Below, one piece after another: positions 1 through 4,704 of a stretch of 6,043 bases of DNA. The position numbers and the translations under genes are program-made. Position 1 is the first letter of the stretch; each line of letters starts with the position of its first letter. Below the pieces are notes generated by a model. It searched no databases and was not told the DNA's origin. It saw nothing but the letters and a program-made list of their open reading frames with translations. The stretch is from Caryophanales bacterium UBA6768 (GTDB lineage Bacteria; Bacillota; Bacilli; Bacillales_D; Amphibacillaceae). The stretch lies in NCBI GenBank assembly GCA_002453315.1, contig DKGO01000174.1:1-6043 (forward strand), written 5' to 3'.

Positions 1-85
1 CATTCTCACGTGCTTCATCGTCAACAACAATGACCGCCTTGCCTTGCTTTAAATCGTGTATTGCTTCTTCGATAGAATCAAACAT
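1..85 (-). CDS. ribBA: RibBA, bifunctional 3,4-DHBP synthase / GTP cyclohydrolase II (5' end only)
   Basis: Only the first 28 codons are inside the window; the gene runs off the left edge. The peptide begins MFDSIEEAIHDLKQG and continues into VIVVDDEAREN, which matches the N-terminal start of the RibB (3,4-dihydroxy-2-butanone 4-phosphate synthase) domain, whose acidic loop reads roughly DDE-REN-EGD. In Bacillus this domain is normally fused to GTP cyclohydrolase II, so the bifunctional name is inferred from family and operon position; the second domain is not visible. The RibB half makes the four-carbon precursor from ribulose 5-phosphate and the RibA half opens GTP. The ATG follows an AGGAGTG ribosome site (94-100, 8-nt spacer) that begins directly after the ribE stop codon, leaving a 15-nt gap. 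This indicates translation coupled to ribE within one operon under the FMN riboswitch. Confidence 0.9.
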   Translation of the reverse strand, partial: MFDSIEEAIHDLKQGKAVIVVDDEAREN

Positions 86-100
86 ACGTATCACACTCCT

Positions 101-751
101 TTATGCAAATCCATTTTCATCCAAAAATGTTTTCGTTATTGTTCGTTTGCTTTGACTCGCTTTCTGATTGACTAAAAATTGTTCTACATATTTACCAAGC
201 ATGTCGCATTCAATATTGACGATATCACCAACATCTTTGTCTCCCAGGATCGTTTCAGAGAGCGTATGCGGAATTAATGAGATTGTAAATCTCTGATTTT
301 CAATGTTAAAAACAGTTAGGCTTGTTCCATCTACAGCAATGGAACCCTTTAGAATAATGTATTTCATTAGTTCATCGGGAACCGAAATTTCGTAATACAC
401 GGCATTAGCGACTGGACGTTTCGTTTGTATAACACCTGTCCCATCTATATGTCCAGTCATAAAGTGACCTCCAAACCGACCATTAGCTGCCATCGCTCTT
501 TCCAGATTTATAGATGAACCAACCTGTACATGATGCAAGCTCGTGCTTTTTAACGTTTCTGGCATGACATCAACTGTAAAATGTTCATTTGTGAACGAAG
601 TGACGGTTAAACAAATGCCATTAACCGAAATACTATCCCCTAGTGAAACATCAGTTAGCACTTTTGAGGCTTTAATTTTTAGAATGAAAGCATTTGAACT
701 ATTTTGTATTTCTTGAATGACTCCGATTTCTTCAACTATTCCGGTAAACAT
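101..751 (-). CDS. ribE: Riboflavin synthase, alpha chain
   Basis: This 216-residue protein catalyses the last step of riboflavin synthesis, dismutation of two 6,7-dimethyl-8-ribityllumazine molecules to riboflavin and a pyrimidinedione, in the cytosol as a trimer. It shows the two tandem lumazine-binding barrels of the family: the first opens with MFTGIVEEIG (residues 1-10) and the second with FMTGHIDGTG (97-106). Family active-site residues are present: Phe2, Cys47 in VNGICLTVT (43-51), and His101 in TGHIDG. The length matches the usual 210-220. The start ATG lies inside the end of ribD (16-bp overlap) and is preceded by an AAAGGGGG ribosome site 8 nt upstream, itself within ribD codons. 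The gene ends 15 nt before ribBA. The overlaps and the shared leader make this an operon gene controlled by FMN. The symbol follows B. subtilis usage; the E. coli equivalent is ribC. Confidence 0.97.
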   Translation of the reverse strand: MFTGIVEEIGVIQEIQNSSNAFILKIKASKVLTDVSLGDSISVNGICLTVTSFTNEHFTVDVMPETLKSTSLHHVQVGSSINLERAMAANGRFGGHFMTGHIDGTGVIQTKRPVANAVYYEISVPDELMKYIILKGSIAVDGTSLTVFNIENQRFTISLIPHTLSETILGDKDVGDIVNIECDMLGKYVEQFLVNQKASQSKRTITKTFLDENGFA

Positions 752-1851
752 TCGATCTTCCCCCTTTCCATAGGACGTGGCTTTGCAATTATTTTTAAAT
801 CGTGTCCGATCTGTTGAACCGATTCGAATTGTACCTTCAACGCGTTTTGTAATGATGCAATTCCATCCCCTTCAAAAGAAGTTGGAGCACGACTTCCACC
901 AATTAGGATAGGTGCCATATACAAAACAATTTGATTGACTAATTTTTGTGTTAAAAAGCTGTCGTTAACCGTTGCCCCGCCTTCTACGAATAGTGATACA
1001 ATTCCTAACTTTCCAAGCTGCAACATGAGAGGATGAAGATTTCTAGGGTTATCCACCTCGATTAACGTGACGTGTTCTTGTCCGAATTTTTGCTTCTTAT
1101 GCTTAGAAACTTTATTTCCAGTTACAATCCACGTTTCAACAGAGTTATCGGTTATGACATGTGCATCAATCGGTGTTCTTAGATCGCTGTCCAAAATAAT
1201 TCGGATCGGGCTTTTCCCACCTTGAGGAAGCCTAGTCGTAAGCTTAGGATTATCCTTTAAGACGGTGCCAATCCCAACTAAGATTGCATCGTGCTCATGA
1301 CGATATTGATGAACATCTTCTCGAGCTTCACGACCTGTTATCCATTTACTCTCGCCTGTCGATGTCGCTATTTTACCATCGAGGGTCACAGCGGTTTTAA
1401 GCGTAATAAATGGCATTTTTGTTTTAATGTAGTGGTAAAAGTCTTCATTTATCCGATCGGCTTCTGCCTTTTTTATGCCAACGTCAACTTCGATTCCTGC
1501 CTGTTCAAGATAGTGCACTCCCTTTCCACATACTTGAGGATTTGGGTCATATGTTGCAATGACAGCCCGCTTTATTCCAGATTGAACAATTAATTCAGCA
1601 CATGGTGGCGTTTTCCCATAATGGCTACATGGCTCAAGGGTTACATATATTGTTCCGGCTCTAGCTTTTGATTTAGCCATGTTAAGAGCATGCACTTCTG
1701 CATGATCTTCACCTGCTTTTACATGTGAACCAACACCGACAATCGTATTATTAGCAACAACGACAGCCCCCACTGCCGGATTTGGTGATGTTTGTCCTTT
1801 TCCAGCTTCGGCTAATTTGAGCGCGAGCTTCATATAATCAACATCTTTCAC
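736..1851 (-). CDS. ribD: RibD, bifunctional diaminohydroxyphosphoribosylaminopyrimidine deaminase / 5-amino-6-(5-phosphoribosylamino)uracil reductase
   Basis: This cytosolic enzyme performs the second and third steps after GTP opening: pyrimidine deamination, then NADPH-dependent reduction of the ribosyl side chain. I start it at a GTG (1849-1851), giving 371 residues. An AAAGGA site lies 9 nt upstream, and B. subtilis RibD also begins about six residues before MKLAL. The frame stays open to 1908, but that extension would start inside the riboswitch terminator hairpin. The N-terminal deaminase has the zinc motif His50-Ala-Glu52 and PCSHYGKTPPC (74-84, Cys75 and Cys84). The reductase domain begins near residue 148 with TLKTAVTLDGKIAT and contains GIGTVLKDNP and VEGGATVNDSF. 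The C-terminus overlaps ribE by 16 bp. It is the first gene after the FMN leader. Nothing appears damaged. Confidence 0.96.
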   Translation of the reverse strand: MKDVDYMKLALKLAEAGKGQTSPNPAVGAVVVANNTIVGVGSHVKAGEDHAEVHALNMAKSKARAGTIYVTLEPCSHYGKTPPCAELIVQSGIKRAVIATYDPNPQVCGKGVHYLEQAGIEVDVGIKKAEADRINEDFYHYIKTKMPFITLKTAVTLDGKIATSTGESKWITGREAREDVHQYRHEHDAILVGIGTVLKDNPKLTTRLPQGGKSPIRIILDSDLRTPIDAHVITDNSVETWIVTGNKVSKHKKQKFGQEHVTLIEVDNPRNLHPLMLQLGKLGIVSLFVEGGATVNDSFLTQKLVNQIVLYMAPILIGGSRAPTSFEGDGIASLQNALKVQFESVQQIGHDLKIIAKPRPMERGKIECLPE

Positions 1852-1860
1852 ATAACCCCA

Positions 1861-1866
1861 TCCTTT
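1861..1866 (-). promoter_or_regulatory. ribD ribosome-binding site that fixes the GTG start
   Basis: AAAGGA on the minus strand, 9 nt before the GTG at 1849-1851. It lies just downstream of the leader terminator (1888-1919), so a ribosome can load only on transcripts that have read through. The in-frame ATG upstream at 1906-1908 is in the terminator loop and has no ribosome site. Confidence 0.75.
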
Positions 1867-1887
1867 CTCAGTTCTTATAAAAGGCAC

Positions 1888-1919
1888 AAAAAACCCCGAA
1901 ACATACATTCGGGGTTTTT
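1888..1919 (-). terminator. FMN-controlled intrinsic terminator of the rib leader
   Basis: A perfect 12-bp stem on the minus strand: 5' arm AAAAACCCCGAA (1919-1908), 7-nt loop, 3' arm TTCGGGGTTTTT (1900-1889), with the U run extending to 1888. It sits between the aptamer and ribD. Its 5' arm contains AACCCCGAA, exactly complementary to TTCGGGGTT at the 5' edge of the aptamer (2095-2087). When the aptamer is not folded that pairing would form an antiterminator; FMN binding sequesters the aptamer strand and lets the terminator form. The pairing is seen in the sequence; the switching logic follows the known RFN attenuation model. Confidence 0.93.
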
Positions 1920-1968
1920 ACAACAGGAAATAAACCCTTTAAAAAAGGGCATAATTATTCCTAGTCTC

Positions 1969-2099
1969 TTTCTTCTCCCATCCAGACTTTCACTGTCGGT
2001 TCTGGATTTCCACCAGATCCACCGCATTACGCGGGTCACGGACTTAGAAGCGATTGCTTCATCACCGCCGGTAGGGAATTGCACCCAACCCCGAAGAAA
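1969..2099 (-). ncRNA. FMN riboswitch (RFN element) aptamer
   Basis: The minus strand carries the conserved RFN core: CTTCGGGG with GGTGCAATTCCC near the 5' end, then ACCGGCGGT, AAGTCCGTGACCCG, GGTGGATCTGGTG, AACCGACAGT and AGTCTGGATGGGAGAAG. The closing P1 stem is TTTCTTC (2099-2093) with GAAGAAA (1975-1969). The aptamer binds FMN. Downstream lies a small hairpin of CCCTTT and AAAGGG (1949-1935), then the terminator. The position immediately upstream of ribD is the classical one for Bacillaceae, so transcription attenuation is the expected mechanism. A 5' P1-side sequence is exactly repeated in the terminator 3' arm, which is the basis of the switch. Confidence 0.97.
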
Positions 2100-2164
2100 A
2101 GTTTATAAAATTGTTCAGTTACTTTAGTGTCCTTTGAAATCCTAATTTTCAAGGCATTGATTGT

Positions 2165-2193
2165 ATTCTAAACTTAACAAAAATAAAAAGCAA
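2165..2193 (-). promoter_or_regulatory. Candidate sigma-A promoter of the rib operon
   Basis: On the minus strand, TTGCTT (2193-2188) is followed by 17 nt and TAGAAT (2170-2165). The -10 matches consensus at five of six bases; the -35 is weak, matching only TTG plus none of the last three. Transcription would start near 2157, giving a leader of about 300 nt to the ribD start, a normal length for an RFN leader. The -35 overlaps the foot of the terminator hairpin that closes the lipase unit. Confidence 0.5.
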
Positions 2194-2210
2194 GAAGCTA
2201 AGCTTCTTGC
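2179..2210 (-). terminator. Intrinsic terminator after the lipase gene
   Basis: On the minus strand GCAAGAAGC and GCTTCTTGC (2210-2190) form a perfect 9-bp stem with a 3-nt loop, followed by TTTTTATTTTTG. The T tract is on the minus-strand side, so it serves transcripts coming from the lipase, whose stop is about 220 nt upstream. Its T tract and stem foot coincide with the -35 region of the rib promoter, which insulates the rib operon from lipase transcription. Confidence 0.85.
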
Positions 2211-2431
2211 CCTCCATTAAGTCAATTAAAAAAACATACTTATTTATTTTTATCGCCGTTCAACTCTGACGACATGAAAAAGGGATCTTCCAGTAATTCA
2301 TATGTTTGTCTTCTTTGGCTGTTCAAAATATGTTTTGGTTTCAAAACTTCCGGCTATTGTTCTTTAATAATTAAATTTCTTTAGTCAAGGTTATATCCAG
2401 CTCATACTCTTTAACCCCTTCTCACAAAAAG

Positions 2432-3157
2432 CTAATTATCGTTAAGACCTCCACCATTGAGAGCATCAAGCACGTGATCAGCAACTCTTGAATTGGTTAA
2501 TAATCCGAGATGAGTTACTCCTAAAACTCTAACACGACGAGCTCCGTCAAGTGTTGTGCGATAAGTAGGGACAAGTGTATCAGCTGTACCATAAATCGTT
2601 GTGTATAAAATTGGATTGTTTTCATCAGGTCCATTTGGGGTTTCGTCACCAGCGTTTAATCTTAAAAGAAATAGGCTAGTAGGGACCATTTCTCTTGCTC
2701 CAGATGTTGCTGTTCCCCAGACGGCATTGTACGTTCCTTGGTGCGGAGAACCTAATGTTACAAGATTGGCAACCTTTGTATCGCCACCTAAATTTTTAAT
2801 ATAATATCTTGTGCTTAATCCACCCATGCTATGTGCAACAAGATCTACCTTTTCCGCACCGGTTCTTTCTAATACGTCGTCAACGAATGCAGACAACTCA
2901 TTAGCGTTATTCACGTTGCTCCCCAAGTTGTTCGAATATCGAATCGCGGAAACATGACTGCTTGGCCACCCATTTGAACGCAAAAAGCTACTTAATGAAA
3001 TGAAATTCGTATCACTACCAGTGTATCCATGGACGAATACAACAGGGTTTTTATCCTCTGCAGATGCTTTTGATGGGATGAGGGCAGCAACTAACAATAA
3101 ACCAAACACCAATGCCATGACTATAATAAACATGTTGTTTACTCTTATAGCCTTCAA
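2432..3157 (-). CDS. Secreted triacylglycerol lipase/esterase, class 2 (LipA-like), alpha/beta hydrolase
   Basis: A 241-residue secreted hydrolase expected to cleave carboxyl esters of glycerides outside the cell. An N-terminal signal peptide has a charged start, a hydrophobic core (about residues 9-27) and an Ala-Ser-Ala cleavage site at 31-33. The mature part has PVVFVHGYTG (38-47, oxyanion loop), nucleophile Ser110 in AHSMGG (108-113), Asp193 in GTADTLVP and His216 in VTHLGLL. AHSMGG, with Ala in place of the first Gly of GxSxG, and the C-terminus ALNGGGLNDN both resemble B. subtilis LipA. It is longer than LipA (about 212 precursor residues); the extra length lies around 140-182 between SPHQG and ILYTTIYG and may act as a lid. 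The start is TTG, chosen for its strong AAAAGGAGG site. It is transcribed alone, with its own promoter and terminator. The exact substrate is not visible. Confidence 0.93.
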   Translation of the reverse strand: MKAIRVNNMFIIVMALVFGLLLVAALIPSKASAEDKNPVVFVHGYTGSDTNFISLSSFLRSNGWPSSHVSAIRYSNNLGSNVNNANELSAFVDDVLERTGAEKVDLVAHSMGGLSTRYYIKNLGGDTKVANLVTLGSPHQGTYNAVWGTATSGAREMVPTSLFLLRLNAGDETPNGPDENNPILYTTIYGTADTLVPTYRTTLDGARRVRVLGVTHLGLLTNSRVADHVLDALNGGGLNDN

Positions 3158-3164
3158 TGTAAAT

Positions 3165-3173
3165 CCTCCTTTT
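3165..3173 (-). promoter_or_regulatory. Strong ribosome-binding site fixing the TTG start of the lipase
   Basis: AAAAGGAGG on the minus strand, 7 nt before the TTG at 3155-3157. The next in-frame ATG (codon 9) has no ribosome site and would cut off the charged start of the signal peptide, so TTG is the better choice. Confidence 0.85.
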
Positions 3174-3259
3174 AAAAATCGAAAGTCTAAATCATCTTAA
3201 AATTAAAAAAATAATAAGCTTAATTCACTTATTTTTTACATCTTTGATGTTGCAATCCT

Positions 3260-3331
3260 CTATGATGATAATCCCAAACTATTCTTCTTCGTAAACAATA
3301 AAAATATCTCTAGTTTACTGTTTACATCCAT
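3260..3331 (-). CDS. Possible 23-codon leader ORF upstream of the lipase
   Basis: On the minus strand an ATG (3331-3329) directly follows AAGGGGGGTGAT, nearly the full complement of the 16S 3' end, though the spacing from the G run is only 4 nt. The frame gives 23 residues beginning MDVNSKLEIF and ends at TAG. It lies in the roughly 210-nt 5' leader between the inferred lipase promoter and the lipase start, 102 nt before the lipase TTG. I recognise no family. It could be a regulatory leader peptide, a real microprotein or the debris of an older gene. The main support is the strength of the ribosome site and its place downstream of a good promoter. Confidence 0.35.
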   Translation of the reverse strand: MDVNSKLEIFLLFTKKNSLGLSS

Positions 3332-3376
3332 ATCACCCCCCTTAAAATAAAAAGCACTTACAATTAATAAAAATCT

Positions 3377-3406
3377 ATTACAATCGTAAATCCTTTAAAA
3401 TGACAA
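3377..3406 (-). promoter_or_regulatory. Candidate sigma-A promoter of the lipase transcript
   Basis: TTGTCA (3406-3401), an 18-nt spacer and TGTAAT (3382-3377) on the minus strand; each hexamer matches the vegetative consensus at five of six bases. Transcription would begin near 3370, about 40 nt before the leader ORF and 213 nt before the lipase start. Confidence 0.55.
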
Positions 3407-3440
3407 GTTATCGGATTAAGAATAAAAATATACTTCAAAA

Positions 3441-3466
3441 TAATAATATTTTTCAGAATATTATTA
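3441..3466. repeat. AT-only inverted repeat
   Basis: TAATAATATT and AATATTATTA form a perfect 10-bp inverted repeat around a 6-nt spacer TTTCAG. It contains no G or C in the stem and no T run follows on either strand, so it is unlikely to be a terminator. It lies about 35 bp upstream of the lipase -35 element. It may be a protein-binding site or merely AT-rich sequence. Confidence 0.4.
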
Positions 3467-3573
3467 GCGCTATTGCACGTGAATTCTTAAAACCATCATA
3501 GTGCAGAATGTTTTTATTTGAATCCTTAATGTAACGATATGATAGGCTCAAGGTCACTTCAAAAGCCCACGTT

Positions 3574-3587
3574 TGTAAACGTTTACA
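3574..3587. promoter_or_regulatory. Candidate cre (CcpA operator)
   Basis: TGTAAACGTTTACA is a perfect 14-bp palindrome and fits the catabolite-responsive element consensus TGWNANCGNTNWCA at every defined position. CcpA with HPr(Ser-P) binds such sites for carbon catabolite control. Here it is about 170 bp upstream of the inferred lipase -35 and 417 bp from the lipase start, unusually far, and no other live promoter lies nearby. It may be an orphan left from a lost gene or may act at a distance. Confidence 0.5.
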
Positions 3588-3817
3588 TTTTGGGGTTAAT
3601 AGAAAAAGCTATTGTTAACTATAAGATTATCTATACTGAACTTGCGTATAAGTTAGCACGTTTTCGAATAAAACACACGGTGCTAAAGCTCTAAAAAAAG
3701 GAGAAAGAGAGCATCTATCCTACTAAAATCTTATTTCGAACATACCAAAATTCGACACCACTCTATTTAATCATTGGTTGTTTGCTTATAAAAAAAGAAA
3801 AAGAGCCAGTCTTGAGT

Positions 3818-3991
3818 AATGTATCTCTGTATTCCTTCGATTAGTTTGCCTAACGTTTCCCTCAATTTAAAATCAAATTTATCTTTTAAGTGCCCAAAAA
3901 TTGATTCCTTTGGGGCATTATTCCGACAGTTTCCACGACATGGCATCGAGTGAACTAATCCTATTTTCACAAACTTTAGGATTGGAGGATC
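3818..3991 (-). pseudogene. IS3-family transposase (OrfB / DDE integrase) remnant, C-terminal part
   Basis: The minus-strand frame reads KIGLVHSMPCRGNCRNNAPK, then ESIFGHLKDKFDF and a helix ending EGIQRYI. This matches the block around the third acidic residue of IS3-family (IS150-like) transposases, usually GIxxSMSRRGNCxDNAPxESFFGHLKDE. The Glu following NAPK is the likely catalytic Glu. Only about 58 residues remain. The N-terminal part, with the first two Asp residues, is missing because the frame hits a stop at 3995-3997. The C-terminal tail (normally a YYN-xx-R-Q-W segment) is replaced by a short unrelated phenylalanine-rich stretch ending at 3767. No terminal inverted repeats or OrfA were found. 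It abuts the glycosyltransferase fragment, so the element probably inserted there and was then mostly deleted. Not functional. Confidence 0.82.
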
Positions 3992-4137
3992 GTATCAAAA
4001 AACTTTTATGCGAATGAACTAAAGACTCATAAGCAATATACTAACGCTATTACTTATTATAAAAAGTTTCTGGGTACAAACCAAGGATGGATAGAAGATA
4101 AAATCCGTGCCCATATCTAAATCTTGCTAAGCACATC
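3980..4137 (+). pseudogene. Glycosyltransferase fragment (TPR-bearing family 2 type), frameshifted
   Basis: The plus-strand frame (46 codons, stop at 4118-4120) contains NFYANELKTHKQYTNAITYY and KKFLGTNQGWIEDKIRA. This resembles the tetratricopeptide section in the C-terminal half of Bacillus family 2 glycosyltransferases, which read roughly YYARELxxHKxYxEAIxYYEKFL-xxxGWVEDNIxAC-NLAKCY. The expected continuation NLAK appears in another frame at 4120-4131, so a frameshift lies near 4112-4120. There is no start codon, no catalytic domain and no end: after NLAKHIW the frame runs straight into the collagen-like segment. Such enzymes are often encoded beside collagen-like spore surface glycoproteins and glycosylate them. 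Assignment is by motif memory over a short stretch, so the family is likely but not certain. Confidence 0.6.
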
Positions 4138-4143
4138 TGGAGG

Positions 4144-4424
4144 CCAACCGGTGCCACAGGTCCAACCGGGCCAACAGGAGCAGGTGCAGGTATTCCTTAT
4201 GCATCGGGAGAACCAGTGCCTTTAGTTACCGTGCTTGGCGGGTTAGCAAATACTGGTGCAGTATTAGGGTTTGGTAGTGGATTTGCAGAGGTGGTATAAC
4301 AGCAGCTAATATTCCTATTACTGCTGGTCAAAAAGTATTACTTGTCTTTTTATCCAACACTTCGGGTGTTAGTCTAGCATCTACAGTTACCGGATTTGCA
4401 AGTGCAGGAATAACATTTAACTAA
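4144..4424 (+). pseudogene. BclB-type exosporium collagen-like glycoprotein, decayed
   Basis: The first part (4144-4299) encodes collagen-like triplets PTGATGPTGPTGAGAG, then IPYASGEPVPLVTVLGGLAN and VLGFGSGFAEVV followed by TAA. The second part, shifted one frame back (4290-4424), reads GGITAANIPITAGQKVLLVF, then SNTSGVSLASTVTG and FASAGITFN with a stop. These are the beginning and end of the C-terminal domain of BclB-like exosporium proteins (typically GIPYASG...TTVAGGL...GFGSS and IPVTAGTRLLLVFSA...GYASAGITIN). About 100 residues that normally separate them are missing, and the reading frame changes at the joint near 4285-4295. The N-terminal exosporium leader and most of the collagen repeat are also gone, and the remaining triplets are fused to a glycosyltransferase remnant. 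The gene is therefore dead, although its terminator persists. In spore formers the intact protein would project from the spore surface and carry O-linked sugars. Confidence 0.85.
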
Positions 4425-4433
4425 GGTATTTAG

Positions 4434-4476
4434 TCTAGGGAGGGAACTAACTCCCTTCCTAGATTTTTGTTGTTTT
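4434..4476 (+). terminator. Intrinsic terminator of the decayed BclB-type gene
   Basis: TCTAGGGAGGGA (4434-4445) pairs with TCCCTTCCTAGA (4452-4463) over 12 bp with one G-U pair and a 6-nt loop, followed by TTTTTGTTGTTTT. It begins 10 nt after the final stop of the relic and points in the same direction, so it is the original terminator of that gene. It also shields the convergent YIEGIA unit from plus-strand transcription. Confidence 0.9.
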
Positions 4477-4498
4477 AATAAAAGGTCAGAATGACTTA

Positions 4499-4690
4499 TT
4501 ACCGAGCAACGAGAAGCATCGTATTTGGATTAAGTTGATGTGCCGCGGCATCCATTATTTTTTCGAGATCTTTGCTGACTTCCTCCAACTGTTCTTCATT
4601 ATCTACAATAAAAATTGGTGCTCCACCGCCCTTAATATACTTTTCTGCTGTTGTAACGATAGCGATAATTGATGCTTTTTGGTCATTCAA
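4499..4690 (-). CDS. Small partner of the YIEGIA protein ('capping complex subunit for YIEGIA' type)
   Basis: A 63-residue cytosolic protein from a TTG start (4688-4690) reading MNDQKASIIAIVTTAEKYIK, then GGGAPIFIVDNEEQLEEVSK and ending MLLVAR. The pattern of a beta strand ending IVTT, a GGGAPIF turn and an acidic helix EEQLEEVSKDLEKIMDAAAHQL matches the small proteins that follow YIEGIA genes in Bacillaceae, as I recall the NCBI family name. The biochemical role is unknown to me. The start is not certain: an AGGAG site lies 10 nt before the TTG, whereas a GTG six codons upstream (4706-4708) overlaps the YIEGIA stop and has AAAGG only 3 nt away. Either way the two genes touch and should be co-translated. 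A partly repeated hairpin lies downstream, too weak to call a terminator. Confidence 0.75.
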   Translation of the reverse strand: MNDQKASIIAIVTTAEKYIKGGGAPIFIVDNEEQLEEVSKDLEKIMDAAAHQLNPNTMLLVAR

Positions 4691-4704
4691 TTCGTGTTCT
4701 CTCC

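Larger units (their letters stand above)
3420..3817. other. Gene-poor stretch between the lipase promoter and the transposase remnant
   Basis: About 400 AT-rich bases with no gene I can support. It holds an AT-only hairpin (3441-3466), a perfect cre-type palindrome (3574-3587) and an AAAAAAAGGAG motif (3694-3704, plus strand) that is not followed by a usable start codon. Short open frames exist but lack ribosome sites and recognisable sequence. Given the debris on its right, this could be decayed coding sequence. Confidence 0.6.

Noticed and set aside
1291..1593. Plus-strand open frame of 100 codons
   Set aside because: Antisense to the middle of ribD; composition is cysteine and phenylalanine rich, with no ribosome site or recognisable family.
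1875..2084. Minus-strand open frame of 69 codons over the FMN riboswitch
   Set aside because: It overlaps the conserved aptamer, resembles no protein, and its sequence is explained by RNA structure.
2601..3200. Two plus-strand open frames antisense to the lipase (2601-2804 and 3000-3200)
   Set aside because: Both are shadows of a well-supported secreted lipase and have no homology I recognise.
3560..3640. Promoter overlapping the cre palindrome
   Set aside because: Tried both strands; spacings were 14 nt or the -10 matches fell to three or fewer of six, so no call is justified.
3539..3694. Plus-strand 51-codon open frame starting MIGSRSLQKP, spanning the cre palindrome
   Set aside because: No ribosome site before the ATG, no recognisable motif, and the palindrome is a better explanation for part of its sequence.
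3767..3970. Transposase-like frame as an intact 67-residue gene
   Set aside because: It is only the segment around the catalytic Glu; both ends are missing or replaced and the apparent start is an internal GTG of the original transposase.
4144..4299. Collagen-like frame as a functional short spore protein
   Set aside because: No start codon or ribosome site, and it stops by frameshift inside a domain whose remaining half follows in another frame.
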